A program made the translations under genes and the position numbers. A stretch of DNA of 64,000 bases. It comes from a virus. The notes under the pieces are model-generated. The model did no database searches. It had not been told where the DNA came from and saw only the letters and a list, made by a program, of their open reading frames with translations. Positions 44,050 through 53,743 of this stretch are shown here, in pieces. Positions within the stretch are counted from its first letter, which is position 1, and each line of letters opens with the position of its first letter. The stretch covers positions 1-64,000 of the IMG/VR virus record IMGVR_UViG_3300022921_000002; one strand, written 5' to 3'.

Positions 44050-47000
44050 TATGTCAAAGCAATCCCTCTATAATCTTTTACGAATGGAACAGAATATTGG
44101 TTTGGTGATCTCAATTCAATTTTGATAGCAAACTTTCTATAACCTGTAAATGTTCCTGCGGTATTTGTATATTCAAGAACACCTGAACCGTTTTTCGCTG
44201 TTGCAGGTACTCGGTATTTAAACTCACGGAAATCATTCAGATTTGCCGATGATGAGAAAGAACCAACACCTTCAAACAATTCCATCTCAATCCAATCAGC
44301 ATTTTCAAATGATGCAGGATCATATTGGTTTTGTGGTTTAATATAAAGTTTAATGTCTGATCCTGCGGGTCGATATCCAGTTACAAACACTTCCATATCT
44401 TCGGCATCAAGATCTTCTTTAAGTTCAATTGTTTTTGATACATATTTAGAAGTATCTTCAGTATTTGTAATCTTATACTGATAAGCAATAACCGATGATC
44501 CATCAAGGTCAATAAACGGTGACGATGTGGTATTGTTGTTATTAGTCATGCTGATAGTCATATCAAACGGACGAGAATTTGCGGTATCATTTGACTTACT
44601 GTAAATGATATTACCTTTATTTGTAAAGTGATTTGATGCACCGAACCGCATTGGCAACGTATAGTTGTTCAAAGTATTTGTTGCATCAACAAAACTTCCT
44701 GAGATTGATGTTGTGGTTTCAGTATCATTACTACGATAAATCATCGGTTGAATATAACTGACAGTCACGTTATCAACAGTTGAAATTGTTGCTTCTGTAC
44801 CTGAGTCCAATCCTAAGATTGTTGAACCTGTTCCGAAGATCCTTACACCTGAAGCATTTGAAGATCTCAAATATAACAAGTTTGGCTCAAATGGGTTATA
44901 GTATGAAACAACACCGGTTACAACTGGTTTATGGAAGTGGTTTGTCCGAATGATTGTTGAAGGTTTATTCAGCGTGATTTGAGTATCAGAATCTACACTT
45001 ACAACTTCAAAAATATCAATGTTGCCTCCACCTGTATCTGTAACAAGTATAAAGTCACCATTATTATAAGTATCAGTTAATGTAGTACCAGTCAAGATAT
45101 TACTTCCAACAGGAATATTAATTTGCGTTCCTGTTGAACCGCTGATAGTCATTTCACGGTAAACTCTTTCACCTTGTTTAAATGTGCCATTCCATGTTGT
45201 TAAGGTAAAGAATTCATTTGCATCTTGTGTTAATGTAATAGAACCTGTTGCCGCACTAAAGTTATGACGATATAGTGTGAATTTTAAATCTTCATCTTGA
45301 TATGATTGCCATGCTTTATTGTTTGTAGAAGTGAATAGAACACCATCACCCCAGTCTTGAACAATTGCTTGGCCGTTTGTGGCACCAGGTGTTAAATCGG
45401 TTCCACCAACTTTTGATGTAAACAACAAGTAGTTTGGATCACAACCGTCAGGCATGATAACAACTGAATATTCTTTTTCAACATCAAGTCTTACAGGTGC
45501 GGTAAAATCAATTGTTGTTGCTACACTTGAGTCGTCGGAAATATTTACATCCTCGGGATTTAGGTGTATTTTTGAGAAAGGAATAATTGATGTAGAAGGA
45601 TAACCGTTTACAACTTCACGAAGCATTACGGTAACACCTTGAGTTGTTGATTTCTTTTTGAAATACAAATCAATTTTAGATGCGAAAATTGTACCAGAAC
45701 CGCGGCCCATACCACCTTTAATAAAGAATGTTTGTGCTAATGGATCCCAATCAACACCACGGATACCTGGAGGTGTTGGTCTTGGATCATCGTCATCGCT
45801 CGGCTCAGGACGTGGTCTTGGGCGTCTTGCCAAGTTACGTTCAGTCATTGAAGCGGTACCAACGGTTGCAGGAACACGAGTTGATTGTGTCAGTGTTGTT
45901 TTCTCGACATTAATATTCCATGCGTGGTACGATAGTGTTCCGATAGATGTTGCACCAGATCCGATTTCCGAATAGGTATCAACGTCAACAACTTCAAGGC
46001 TTCTATCACCGCAATAGAATGTTTCAGAAGGAATACTAAACACCGCTCTGATAACACCATTTGCGTCGGATACAACAGGATCACCTTTTGCACCATAGCG
46101 ATTAACTGCTCTTGCACTATTACTTGATGTACCTGGGAATACGTGAGCGTTTACATCAACGGCATCAAAGAAGAAATAATGACGAGTATTAGGACGAAGA
46201 CCTGCCATATAAACATTGACATCTCTTGACCGCATAAACGGATTGAACTCAACATTTGATGCAAATTCACCAACGTCTGATTGAACAACTGATTCTGTTG
46301 CTGACAATTCCCAAGTACGAACTTCTGCAACTTGTGTTGGGAACCAATTGTTGTCACCGCCAACTTCACGCAAAATTCTACCTGTATCAATTGATCCTGT
46401 TAATGGAATAAATTGCTGTACGTTTTCAAGGAAATCTGCAAACGGACTTACGAGATTAATATCAATTGAAACTGGGTCAGCAACTGTATCTTGTACCGAG
46501 TCAAAGGCAGGGAACAAATCACCTAACCCAACATACTTATAAAAGTTACTTACGGCATTTCTAAATCCTGATGCGTATGGTTGTTTGATAACTGAAATAT
46601 GACTATCACGGCTAAGTGTGGCAGCCTCAGGTTCATCAGTATTTGGGAATACCGATGCACTTGATGTAGATTTTAAACGTAAATCTAATGGGAATGTTCT
46701 TACCGCAGGTTGTAGTTGCTTTTTATCAAAAGGAACAGATGCGTTAAATTCATTGTCTTGTACGTTTGCAAGATCTAGGTTGTTCAATGGATCTACTATA
46801 TAACCATTCTTAAACCTTGTCAATCCATTTTCATCAGTAATTAGCAAGTTTGTTGTTTCGGTTTCCAATTGGTTCAACTGAATATAATATTCCATTGCCT
46901 CCAATCTTTTCTCGATTGACTTAATATCTCGCATAGTATAATTTTCAACTGTCTTTGAAGACATCTTGATTGCATATTGTTTTTTACCTTCACGAGCAGC

Positions 47001-49508
47001 TTCTTTTGGTGTTAGTGCAGGCAATCCTGGTACAACAACTTTTGAAATTTGTAGTTGGTCAGGAGCAATTCTAGGTGGCACAGGGCTTTCTTCCTCAGTA
47101 CCTAAGATGTAATCAAATCGCCCAAATGAGTCCACGGCTATAACGTCTATACGTGCCATGTAGTGCTCAATATCACAGGTAATTGAATTGCCATTAGATG
47201 GAGTAATGAATGTGGATCCAGTAAAGGTTACAGAGGTGTCATCCACTATACCAGAGATAGTTGGTGCACCGCCTGGCAAAGTCTGAGTATATAGAGCATT
47301 TGGGTTCTTATCGACATAAGGTCTAAAGTCAAAACATTCTCTTAGATTATATACTCTTCCGTTATTTGCACGGTATACTGGAATTTTATTTGATCTATAT
47401 GAAGTGGATGGCAAATCAGCGTCAGGAGTTGTATCATCAATTCCACCATAACTATTAACGGTAAAGTAATATTCACCTGATGCGTTATTTAGTTGGAATA
47501 CTTTTAATTTGATTACAATGTCACCTGCTGGCGGTTTTGGACGACCAGGAATATATTCCATATAAGATATGTCATAATAACTATCTTTTTGATTTGTTTT
47601 CAGACGGAAACTGTTTGTGTAATCATCACCGTTTGTTGAGTCGGCAATAGAAACAATTTCATATACGTCAGGAAAACCTAATGTGTATTTTGAAGTTGAT
47701 GTAGAATAAGTAACTTTAATATACGGTTCAACTGAAAGCTTTGAGTGATTTCCTGCCAATTGAATTCTTTTATTAAAATAAACAGTACAGTCACCAGTTG
47801 GTGTAGTATTCAAGGCAATTACGAGATTGCTGTCATTAACTGTTGTGGTTGTACCGCCAACAAGAATACGAGTATTTGTGCTATCAACAACTACAACGTC
47901 ATCATTGTTACAGTTAAAATCATCACTAGGACCTGCAGGAATAGTAATTGTTGTTCCTGTTGGTGTAACACTTGATTCTTTAACACGGCGAGGAATTGAC
48001 ATATCAGTTATTTCTTTCAAACTGAATGTGCCTGTATCAAAAATCATCGGTGCTTGTTTTTGACCTTTAATTGTTGAACCTGCGGCAATTCCGATATATC
48101 CTGTTCCACTCGAAATTCTTTCAACGTCGGCAAATGTTTTTGCGGCATTTGTAATTCTTACACCGAAAATATATGCGCGGTCAGGTGTTAAGTTACGAAC
48201 AAAACATTCACCGATTGTTGCACCTGTTCCGTCTTGGAGGTTGCTTGTGGTAAAGTCAATATCAAGAACACCGGTAATAGAAGTAACATCAACATAGTTA
48301 CCATAATTCATTCCAACCGGTTCGTTTTGTTGAATTGTTGTTGAAGTGATTGGAGGAATTGTGAATTCTCTTTCACCTGCGTTTTCAACTCTAAATCCTT
48401 TAACATATGCAACACCTGGGCTAACCAAAGCCTTAAGAAGGTTTTCTTCAGCATCAACGTCATATCGACGGTCGGGTTTTACGATGAATTTTTCAGCAAC
48501 ATAGTTACCTGACTCTTCATATGTTCGGCGAGCCATTTCTTCACCCAATACATTGAACTGAGTTACATCTCTAAGCTCAATTGCGTTACCTGTTTCATAA
48601 CGGATTAGTGTGAAAAAGTCAGAGTCAATATCTGCAGTAGCAGTTGTGAGTGCAACCAAATCAGGTACAAGTTTTAATCTATCAGCACCAGGTGCGTTTT
48701 CATTTCTTGATCCGTTTGCATTATCATATAGTGTAGGATCTTGTAAGAATGAAATAAGTTCTTCATCAACTTTAAAACCAACATTAACATTATTAGGAAA
48801 TCTTGAATATTTTTCAACAACTAATGTTTGCTGAGTTGTAAACAAGAAATGACCTTTTTGGAAAATAATACCAGGTGATGCTTTCAAACCAAACGATTTA
48901 CCAACTGGGGTAAATCCTGCGCCGGCTACACTGATTGTATCAACAAGTGTCGGGCCAGGTTCAGTTGGGTGAGGTGCACCGCCAACAGTTTTTGAACGGT
49001 AAATGGAAAGTGTTTCACCAGCATTGAATTGCTTGATAGTATTAGCGGAGTTAGCCAAATCTTCCGTTGTGTTTAAGTAATTAACAAAGAAAGTATTTAG
49101 ATCAGGTGGACGAGTTGTATAACCAATTTGTGCCGAAACGATTTCAGCCTCCAGGCTTGTAGTACCACCTGTTACCGTATATACAACATCAACAAGTGTT
49201 TTAACACCTGAGATTGTTTCTTCTACTGTTCCGCTAATAAAATCTGTTGGAGTAAAACTCGGTTTCTCACCAAGCTTAACAAATTCCAATGCATCCAATT
49301 GTGTAAAGTTACAACCTTTAATGATTGAACCTTCTTTATAGATGTTATCACCAAATTGTTCAATCTGATTTTGCAAGATTGTTTGAAGCTGTATTAGCTC
49401 TCTTGCTTGAACCGCATATGCGGGTTTAAACAAAACTCTATAGAATTGATTCTCCTGGTCGAAGTCATCGAAGTATGGAGAAATGTTTAAATTTGTATTA
49501 ATTGGCAT
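44049..49508 (-). CDS. Large baseplate/tail protein with N-terminal DUF4815-type domain (gp10-position)
   Basis: This 1819-residue protein begins MPINTNLNISPYFDDFDQEN and has QFYRVLFKPAYAVQARELIQ and LQTILQNQIEQFGDNIYKEG, the signature of the DUF4815 family in marine myoviruses, which occupies the place of T4 gp10 and is thought to link fibres to the baseplate. Other conserved parts are VAYVKGFRVENAGEREFTIP near residue 370, DVNVYMAGLRPNTRHYFFFD near 1100, VDWDPLAQTFFIKGG near 1255, and a C-terminal region with EVFVTGYRPAGSDIKLYIKP and FTGYRKFAIKIELRS. A Pro/Arg/Asp-rich linker (RRPRPRPEPSDDDDPRPTPP) lies near residue 1230. It follows the gp8-position gene by 13 bp. Confidence 0.82.
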   Translation of the reverse strand: MPINTNLNISPYFDDFDQENQFYRVLFKPAYAVQARELIQLQTILQNQIEQFGDNIYKEGSIIKGCNFTQLDALEFVKLGEKPSFTPTDFISGTVEETISGVKTLVDVVYTVTGGTTSLEAEIVSAQIGYTTRPPDLNTFFVNYLNTTEDLANSANTIKQFNAGETLSIYRSKTVGGAPHPTEPGPTLVDTISVAGAGFTPVGKSFGLKASPGIIFQKGHFLFTTQQTLVVEKYSRFPNNVNVGFKVDEELISFLQDPTLYDNANGSRNENAPGADRLKLVPDLVALTTATADIDSDFFTLIRYETGNAIELRDVTQFNVLGEEMARRTYEESGNYVAEKFIVKPDRRYDVDAEENLLKALVSPGVAYVKGFRVENAGEREFTIPPITSTTIQQNEPVGMNYGNYVDVTSITGVLDIDFTTSNLQDGTGATIGECFVRNLTPDRAYIFGVRITNAAKTFADVERISSGTGYIGIAAGSTIKGQKQAPMIFDTGTFSLKEITDMSIPRRVKESSVTPTGTTITIPAGPSDDFNCNNDDVVVVDSTNTRILVGGTTTTVNDSNLVIALNTTPTGDCTVYFNKRIQLAGNHSKLSVEPYIKVTYSTSTSKYTLGFPDVYEIVSIADSTNGDDYTNSFRLKTNQKDSYYDISYMEYIPGRPKPPAGDIVIKLKVFQLNNASGEYYFTVNSYGGIDDTTPDADLPSTSYRSNKIPVYRANNGRVYNLRECFDFRPYVDKNPNALYTQTLPGGAPTISGIVDDTSVTFTGSTFITPSNGNSITCDIEHYMARIDVIAVDSFGRFDYILGTEEESPVPPRIAPDQLQISKVVVPGLPALTPKEAAREGKKQYAIKMSSKTVENYTMRDIKSIEKRLEAMEYYIQLNQLETETTNLLITDENGLTRFKNGYIVDPLNNLDLANVQDNEFNASVPFDKKQLQPAVRTFPLDLRLKSTSSASVFPNTDEPEAATLSRDSHISVIKQPYASGFRNAVSNFYKYVGLGDLFPAFDSVQDTVADPVSIDINLVSPFADFLENVQQFIPLTGSIDTGRILREVGGDNNWFPTQVAEVRTWELSATESVVQSDVGEFASNVEFNPFMRSRDVNVYMAGLRPNTRHYFFFDAVDVNAHVFPGTSSNSARAVNRYGAKGDPVVSDANGVIRAVFSIPSETFYCGDRSLEVVDVDTYSEIGSGATSIGTLSYHAWNINVEKTTLTQSTRVPATVGTASMTERNLARRPRPRPEPSDDDDPRPTPPGIRGVDWDPLAQTFFIKGGMGRGSGTIFASKIDLYFKKKSTTQGVTVMLREVVNGYPSTSIIPFSKIHLNPEDVNISDDSSVATTIDFTAPVRLDVEKEYSVVIMPDGCDPNYLLFTSKVGGTDLTPGATNGQAIVQDWGDGVLFTSTNNKAWQSYQDEDLKFTLYRHNFSAATGSITLTQDANEFFTLTTWNGTFKQGERVYREMTISGSTGTQINIPVGSNILTGTTLTDTYNNGDFILVTDTGGGNIDIFEVVSVDSDTQITLNKPSTIIRTNHFHKPVVTGVVSYYNPFEPNLLYLRSSNASGVRIFGTGSTILGLDSGTEATISTVDNVTVSYIQPMIYRSNDTETTTSISGSFVDATNTLNNYTLPMRFGASNHFTNKGNIIYSKSNDTANSRPFDMTISMTNNNNTTSSPFIDLDGSSVIAYQYKITNTEDTSKYVSKTIELKEDLDAEDMEVFVTGYRPAGSDIKLYIKPQNQYDPASFENADWIEMELFEGVGSFSSSANLNDFREFKYRVPATAKNGSGVLEYTNTAGTFTGYRKFAIKIELRSPNQYSVPFVKDYRGIALT

Positions 49509-49521
49509 ATGTTTATCTCTC

Positions 49522-51156
49522 TTAGAATTGCAAGACCAGTTTATATTCTTCTCTTGAAGCGGCGGATCTATTTAATGGAATAATATCTTCCATAAAGTAT
49601 ACTTCGCCTGATCTTTGAACATAATCGGATGTTATTACATTATCGGCTGTCGGAGTATTTATATTAATTGTCTGGCCGGACGAAGTGAACAAAGGTAATG
49701 ATGTGTCTAATGATACCGATGTTCCTGGCTGGTTTTCATATGCGCCCATATACTCTGAAATATAAATCGTGTTGGCAGTATTATCAACTTCATGGACTTT
49801 ACCGACAAATACAGTTTCTTGACTGTTATTAACTTGTGTTAGTGTATCATTAACAACGGCGGCAGGCCATTGGTCAGATACAATAGAAATCCTGTTATCA
49901 AATATTGACGGCGCAGTATATGACGGATCAGTGTTTGCCCACTCAGGGTTTTTAACCACACCGATATATGAATAACTATTTGTTGCGCCGATTTGGGTAT
50001 TATCTGTTTCTGTGATATATCCGTAAAGTAATACGTGGCGGGAATGCAGTTCGTTAAGGAAGTTCGTTGCGTGCCCATTTGTTGGTGACAAGATCGGTCT
50101 TAGTTCCGCACGAACATCAATAGATAAAGCATCCTCAGGTTCAAAGTCATATAATGGATCAACAACTCTTGCTGATATACTATTATATCCTGAACCTGCT
50201 TCAATAATGTTAATTTTCGTAATTGAGTTATTTACAATTGTTGGGATTGCTGCTGCACCTGTTCCATCACCATTGATTTCAATCTTTGGGAATATTTGAA
50301 AACTTGCTGAATCAACAACACCGTCAAATTTTGGATCACCTACAACAAAAACTGTTGCTTTTTGTGTTGAAGCATTATATGAATAAGATCCAATATCATA
50401 CAAAAAGCTTTGGCCGTTAATGTTAGTAATGTAAATTGCCATGCCCGCATAATAATCTGCGATTTCCTGTAATGTTGTACCTGTTATAATAAGTTCACCC
50501 GCTGATAAAACACCATCTTCAGCAATAACACCATTTTCATATGGATAGCCGTAATTTCCTACAATATTTTCAACAAAGATTTGGTCAACCTTTGATCCCG
50601 TATCAACATATGACGCATTTGCAGTTGGGTCAACATCAAAGTCACCCATAATAGGAATATAACCGACCGCGTTATATGCTTCAAACTCTGATTGTGTTAG
50701 TGAATACATAAATTTCCATACATAACCGTCAGCAGTTTCATAAATTTGATTTGGTGTAGCTGCTGAATAGTTTGGTGGGGTGTCAACTTCACTAAGTTCG
50801 TTATTATATAGGCATTTATAAATTCTATAATCACCTGTATCATTACTTGTCGGACCAACAACGGCGTAAAACTTTTCACCGTCAAGGTTAACACGGTCAT
50901 CGTATTGAATATAAGTTTGACCTTTTTGCCAAGGATAATATTTAATTAAATATTTTACGTCATCGTTACTAATTTGTTTACCGAATAGTGTTTTTTCAAG
51001 AAATAAGTTTTTATTATATTGTGAGTCGACCGCGGACAACCTATTAAGCCCAGTTGTAACTGAGGAAACAAAAATATAAAAATCATTTGCCTGAATGTCG
51101 TCTTTAAACAACCTCAGTGTATCGGTATTTAAATTTGTTGTAAGTACTTCTGACAT
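49522..51156 (-). CDS. Baseplate wedge protein, gp8 position
   Basis: This 544-residue protein begins MSEVLTTNLNTDTLRLFKDD and continues YIFVSSVTTGLNRL and LIKYYPWQKGQTYIQYDDRV, then FYAVVGPTSNDTGDYRIYKC and QIYETADGYVWKFMYSLTQS. I recognise this as the wedge protein usually annotated as gp8 in marine T4-like phages. It should form part of the baseplate wedge between gp7 and gp10-like proteins. A perfect late box lies 21 nt upstream (51178-51185), with GGAAGTG as ribosome site. Length is larger than T4 gp8 (334 residues), with added beta-rich segments in the middle and an ending with YFMEDIIPLNRSAASREEYK. Confidence in virion role is high; in the exact T4 equivalence it is moderate. Confidence 0.75.
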   Translation of the reverse strand: MSEVLTTNLNTDTLRLFKDDIQANDFYIFVSSVTTGLNRLSAVDSQYNKNLFLEKTLFGKQISNDDVKYLIKYYPWQKGQTYIQYDDRVNLDGEKFYAVVGPTSNDTGDYRIYKCLYNNELSEVDTPPNYSAATPNQIYETADGYVWKFMYSLTQSEFEAYNAVGYIPIMGDFDVDPTANASYVDTGSKVDQIFVENIVGNYGYPYENGVIAEDGVLSAGELIITGTTLQEIADYYAGMAIYITNINGQSFLYDIGSYSYNASTQKATVFVVGDPKFDGVVDSASFQIFPKIEINGDGTGAAAIPTIVNNSITKINIIEAGSGYNSISARVVDPLYDFEPEDALSIDVRAELRPILSPTNGHATNFLNELHSRHVLLYGYITETDNTQIGATNSYSYIGVVKNPEWANTDPSYTAPSIFDNRISIVSDQWPAAVVNDTLTQVNNSQETVFVGKVHEVDNTANTIYISEYMGAYENQPGTSVSLDTSLPLFTSSGQTININTPTADNVITSDYVQRSGEVYFMEDIIPLNRSAASREEYKLVLQF

Positions 51157-51177
51157 TTGTTCACTTCCACTTTTTCT

Positions 51178-51185
51178 TATTTATA
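51178..51185 (-). promoter_or_regulatory. T4-type late promoter box TATAAATA
   Basis: The minus strand reads TATAAATA, identical to the T4 late consensus, 21 nt ahead of the ATG at 51156, in a 39-bp gap after the S8 protease gene. Confidence 0.78.
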
Positions 51186-51195
51186 TACAATTGGC

Positions 51196-53739
51196 TTATC
51201 CTCTTTTCCTAACTCGACCGCGTGGCCATACAATGGAGGCCGACGGTCTTGTTTTGAAATTTACCACTGGAAATGACTTCCCAGACACAGGTCTTTGATT
51301 AATCCAACGTAAAATTTTATTAGGTGCACCTTGAAGGCTATCGGTATCCATTGGATCATCTGTCTCACTATCAAACATCTCATCGTATGTTGAAACTGTG
51401 TCCAACCAAGCTTGTGCTTCTGTTTGTGTCATATTAGGATCTTGTTGAGCAAGTATAGCTAAAACACCTGCAACTTGCGGCCCTGACATACTTGTCCCCT
51501 GATATTTACCAAGCCTATAAGTACTGTTTCTGGCATCAGCACCATAACCAGTGTGCAATGATGATTGAATAGCTTCACCTGCAGCAAAGATATCAACCTG
51601 ACTTCCACAGTTTGAAAAGATTGCTTTATCTTCAGCTACGTTATTTGACATTGCGCCTACGTTAATTGCATTAGCAAATCCTGCAGCTGATCCTGTGCCT
51701 CGGTGTAGATACCAAAAATAATTAGAGCCATTGTAAGTCATATAATATGTGTTATTATAATCTTGATCTGTAGATTTAACTGTTTTCCATGCATCATTAC
51801 CTGCCGAGCAAACAACTATAATTCCATCATCAATTGCGTCTTGTATATCAGCAAACCTTGATGTGAAATAGTTCGGTATAGCAAAACCTGATGTTGATGA
51901 AGCATAAAAACCGCGGGCCTGCAATTCTGCAGCAGTTAAATCACGCCCAGGATTAAAATCAACACCACGGAAATTAACACGAGTTACTAAACCTGTAGTA
52001 TAATCTCCTGAATAACCAACTTCAATTGATGATCCATAACTGTGATTTGATATTGTTGGATTTTTTCTACCTGTTGCAGGATTGATTGGTTTTGAATTAT
52101 GCCATTCTCTCATATAATCCCAAATATTTATGCCGCCGTTTGGGTTTGTGCTATATGGGCTGATGTTATAGATATTAGCATCTCTGGCCCAGCCCTGAGT
52201 ATTACCAGCAACTGTTCCTGCACAGTGGCAGCCATGGTTATTATCTTGTCTATCCGCGGAATCTGTATAGGAGCCTGATCTAGGATAATCGTAAGTTCCG
52301 GAACCACCGTAATCAAACCAATTTATCTGCTTTATTCTTGGTGCACCGTTTGCTGCTGGTGTATAATATGAAGGACCGGTATCATTATCCCTAAAAATAT
52401 CTCTTAAAACAACAAAGTCTGGTTTACTTAACACTGGTTCAAAATATGATTTAAATAAGGCGTACCCTTTCGGATTATTAGTTAACATTCCAGATGGAGT
52501 TTTTACTGAGTCAGACCATTCCGGTGACAGTGATCCGCCATCCCAAAAAGTACTCATATCCCACATTGACCAGTTAATTAAATACATATATTCTTTATAA
52601 GCTACCTCAGCTGCCTCATCTACTGTTGCCCAATCAGGGGCATAATCAGACGGATCAAAAAATCCGCCATCAATAGCTTCTTTCATAGCAAGGTGCAATT
52701 CTGTTGTTTGCCAATTAACATTATTAGTTGCTAACCAATTCACAGCTGTTTCAGATCCCGGCACCGCACCCATAATACCAAACAAATGTATTGTGTGCAT
52801 AAGATGTTCTACAAGTTCTTCAATATCTCTATCACCAACCGACGGGCTTGGCCCGCTAATATTAGCATACCAAACCATATCGTTATGTACGTGGTTATCT
52901 AAAAAATCTACGTATCCTGTATACTGTGCAGCGCCTACATCTGTTAAAAAGTTTGGACTATATTCAGAACCACCACCGTATGCAATTCTTTGAACGGCAG
53001 GAAGTCCTGCGTGTATAGTTCCTGTATCGCCTTGTAATGTTTTAATTAAATTGATTTGATGGTCTACATTAATAAGAGGATATGTTGGATCAATTAACAA
53101 TGTTACCATTTTGGCAGTTTTTTCTGCCCACATATCAGGTACTGCGGTTTGACCTCCAACTGCGCCCGCAACAACCATCTTTAAACCACGAGCTGTTATT
53201 TGTCTATCAAATACTGCACCATTTGAACTATTATTTGCTAAAGACGTGTCAACATAATCTGAAACGGTATTTGTCTGAGCAAACTCTGGATGCGCAGGAT
53301 CAATATGACCGTCTACAATTACAACATCAACATTTTTACCTGAGGAAGTAATTTCTACATCATCAACTATAAGGCTTGTCCCAGGATCACCCCAATTGCT
53401 TCTATTCAATTCTTCAACGTGCCGTAGCAAACCCCAGTTAGTGTCACCACTATCAGTATTCCAGTCCTTGGCAAAATCACCGTTAGTAATTTTATATGCT
53501 GGTTTTGTTGTAAAGTCAATCAATTCTTTTAAGTCGAGATCCCAAACTCTTGGATCTTGTCGGATCAAATCAACTTCATCATCTTCAAGCATATAATGCG
53601 TGTTCCGACTAATTGGCCTTTTATCAGAACACTCAACAGCGCGCCCAGGAATATAAAGTTTACCTCCTGGCGTTTCCATATCATTATAGAAATCTTCAAG
53701 GTCTTCTTTATTATGAAGCGTGATAATCCACTCTTTCAT
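51196..53739 (-). CDS. Subtilisin-like serine protease (S8 family) in the baseplate gene block
   Basis: This 847-residue protein has a complete S8 catalytic set: Asp143 in VDVVIVDGHIDPAHPEF, His502 in DNNHGCHCAGTVAG, the oxyanion Asn648 in VVCSAGNDAW and Ser750 in GTSMSGPQVAGVLA. Residues 1-100 (starting MKEWIITLHNKEDLEDFYND) may be an inhibitor-like pro-region that includes the fold-typical L-x-x-D-P-R-V-W-D-L-D motif. About 360 residues separate Asp and His, far more than the few dozen usual for subtilisin, so a large insertion domain is present. No signal peptide is seen. It lies between a small fibre gene (4-bp gap) and the gp8-position gene. It may mature virion proteins or act on the host surface during infection; both are inferences. 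Confidence 0.88.
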   Translation of the reverse strand: MKEWIITLHNKEDLEDFYNDMETPGGKLYIPGRAVECSDKRPISRNTHYMLEDDEVDLIRQDPRVWDLDLKELIDFTTKPAYKITNGDFAKDWNTDSGDTNWGLLRHVEELNRSNWGDPGTSLIVDDVEITSSGKNVDVVIVDGHIDPAHPEFAQTNTVSDYVDTSLANNSSNGAVFDRQITARGLKMVVAGAVGGQTAVPDMWAEKTAKMVTLLIDPTYPLINVDHQINLIKTLQGDTGTIHAGLPAVQRIAYGGGSEYSPNFLTDVGAAQYTGYVDFLDNHVHNDMVWYANISGPSPSVGDRDIEELVEHLMHTIHLFGIMGAVPGSETAVNWLATNNVNWQTTELHLAMKEAIDGGFFDPSDYAPDWATVDEAAEVAYKEYMYLINWSMWDMSTFWDGGSLSPEWSDSVKTPSGMLTNNPKGYALFKSYFEPVLSKPDFVVLRDIFRDNDTGPSYYTPAANGAPRIKQINWFDYGGSGTYDYPRSGSYTDSADRQDNNHGCHCAGTVAGNTQGWARDANIYNISPYSTNPNGGINIWDYMREWHNSKPINPATGRKNPTISNHSYGSSIEVGYSGDYTTGLVTRVNFRGVDFNPGRDLTAAELQARGFYASSTSGFAIPNYFTSRFADIQDAIDDGIIVVCSAGNDAWKTVKSTDQDYNNTYYMTYNGSNYFWYLHRGTGSAAGFANAINVGAMSNNVAEDKAIFSNCGSQVDIFAAGEAIQSSLHTGYGADARNSTYRLGKYQGTSMSGPQVAGVLAILAQQDPNMTQTEAQAWLDTVSTYDEMFDSETDDPMDTDSLQGAPNKILRWINQRPVSGKSFPVVNFKTRPSASIVWPRGRVRKRG

Positions 53740-53743
53740 ATTC

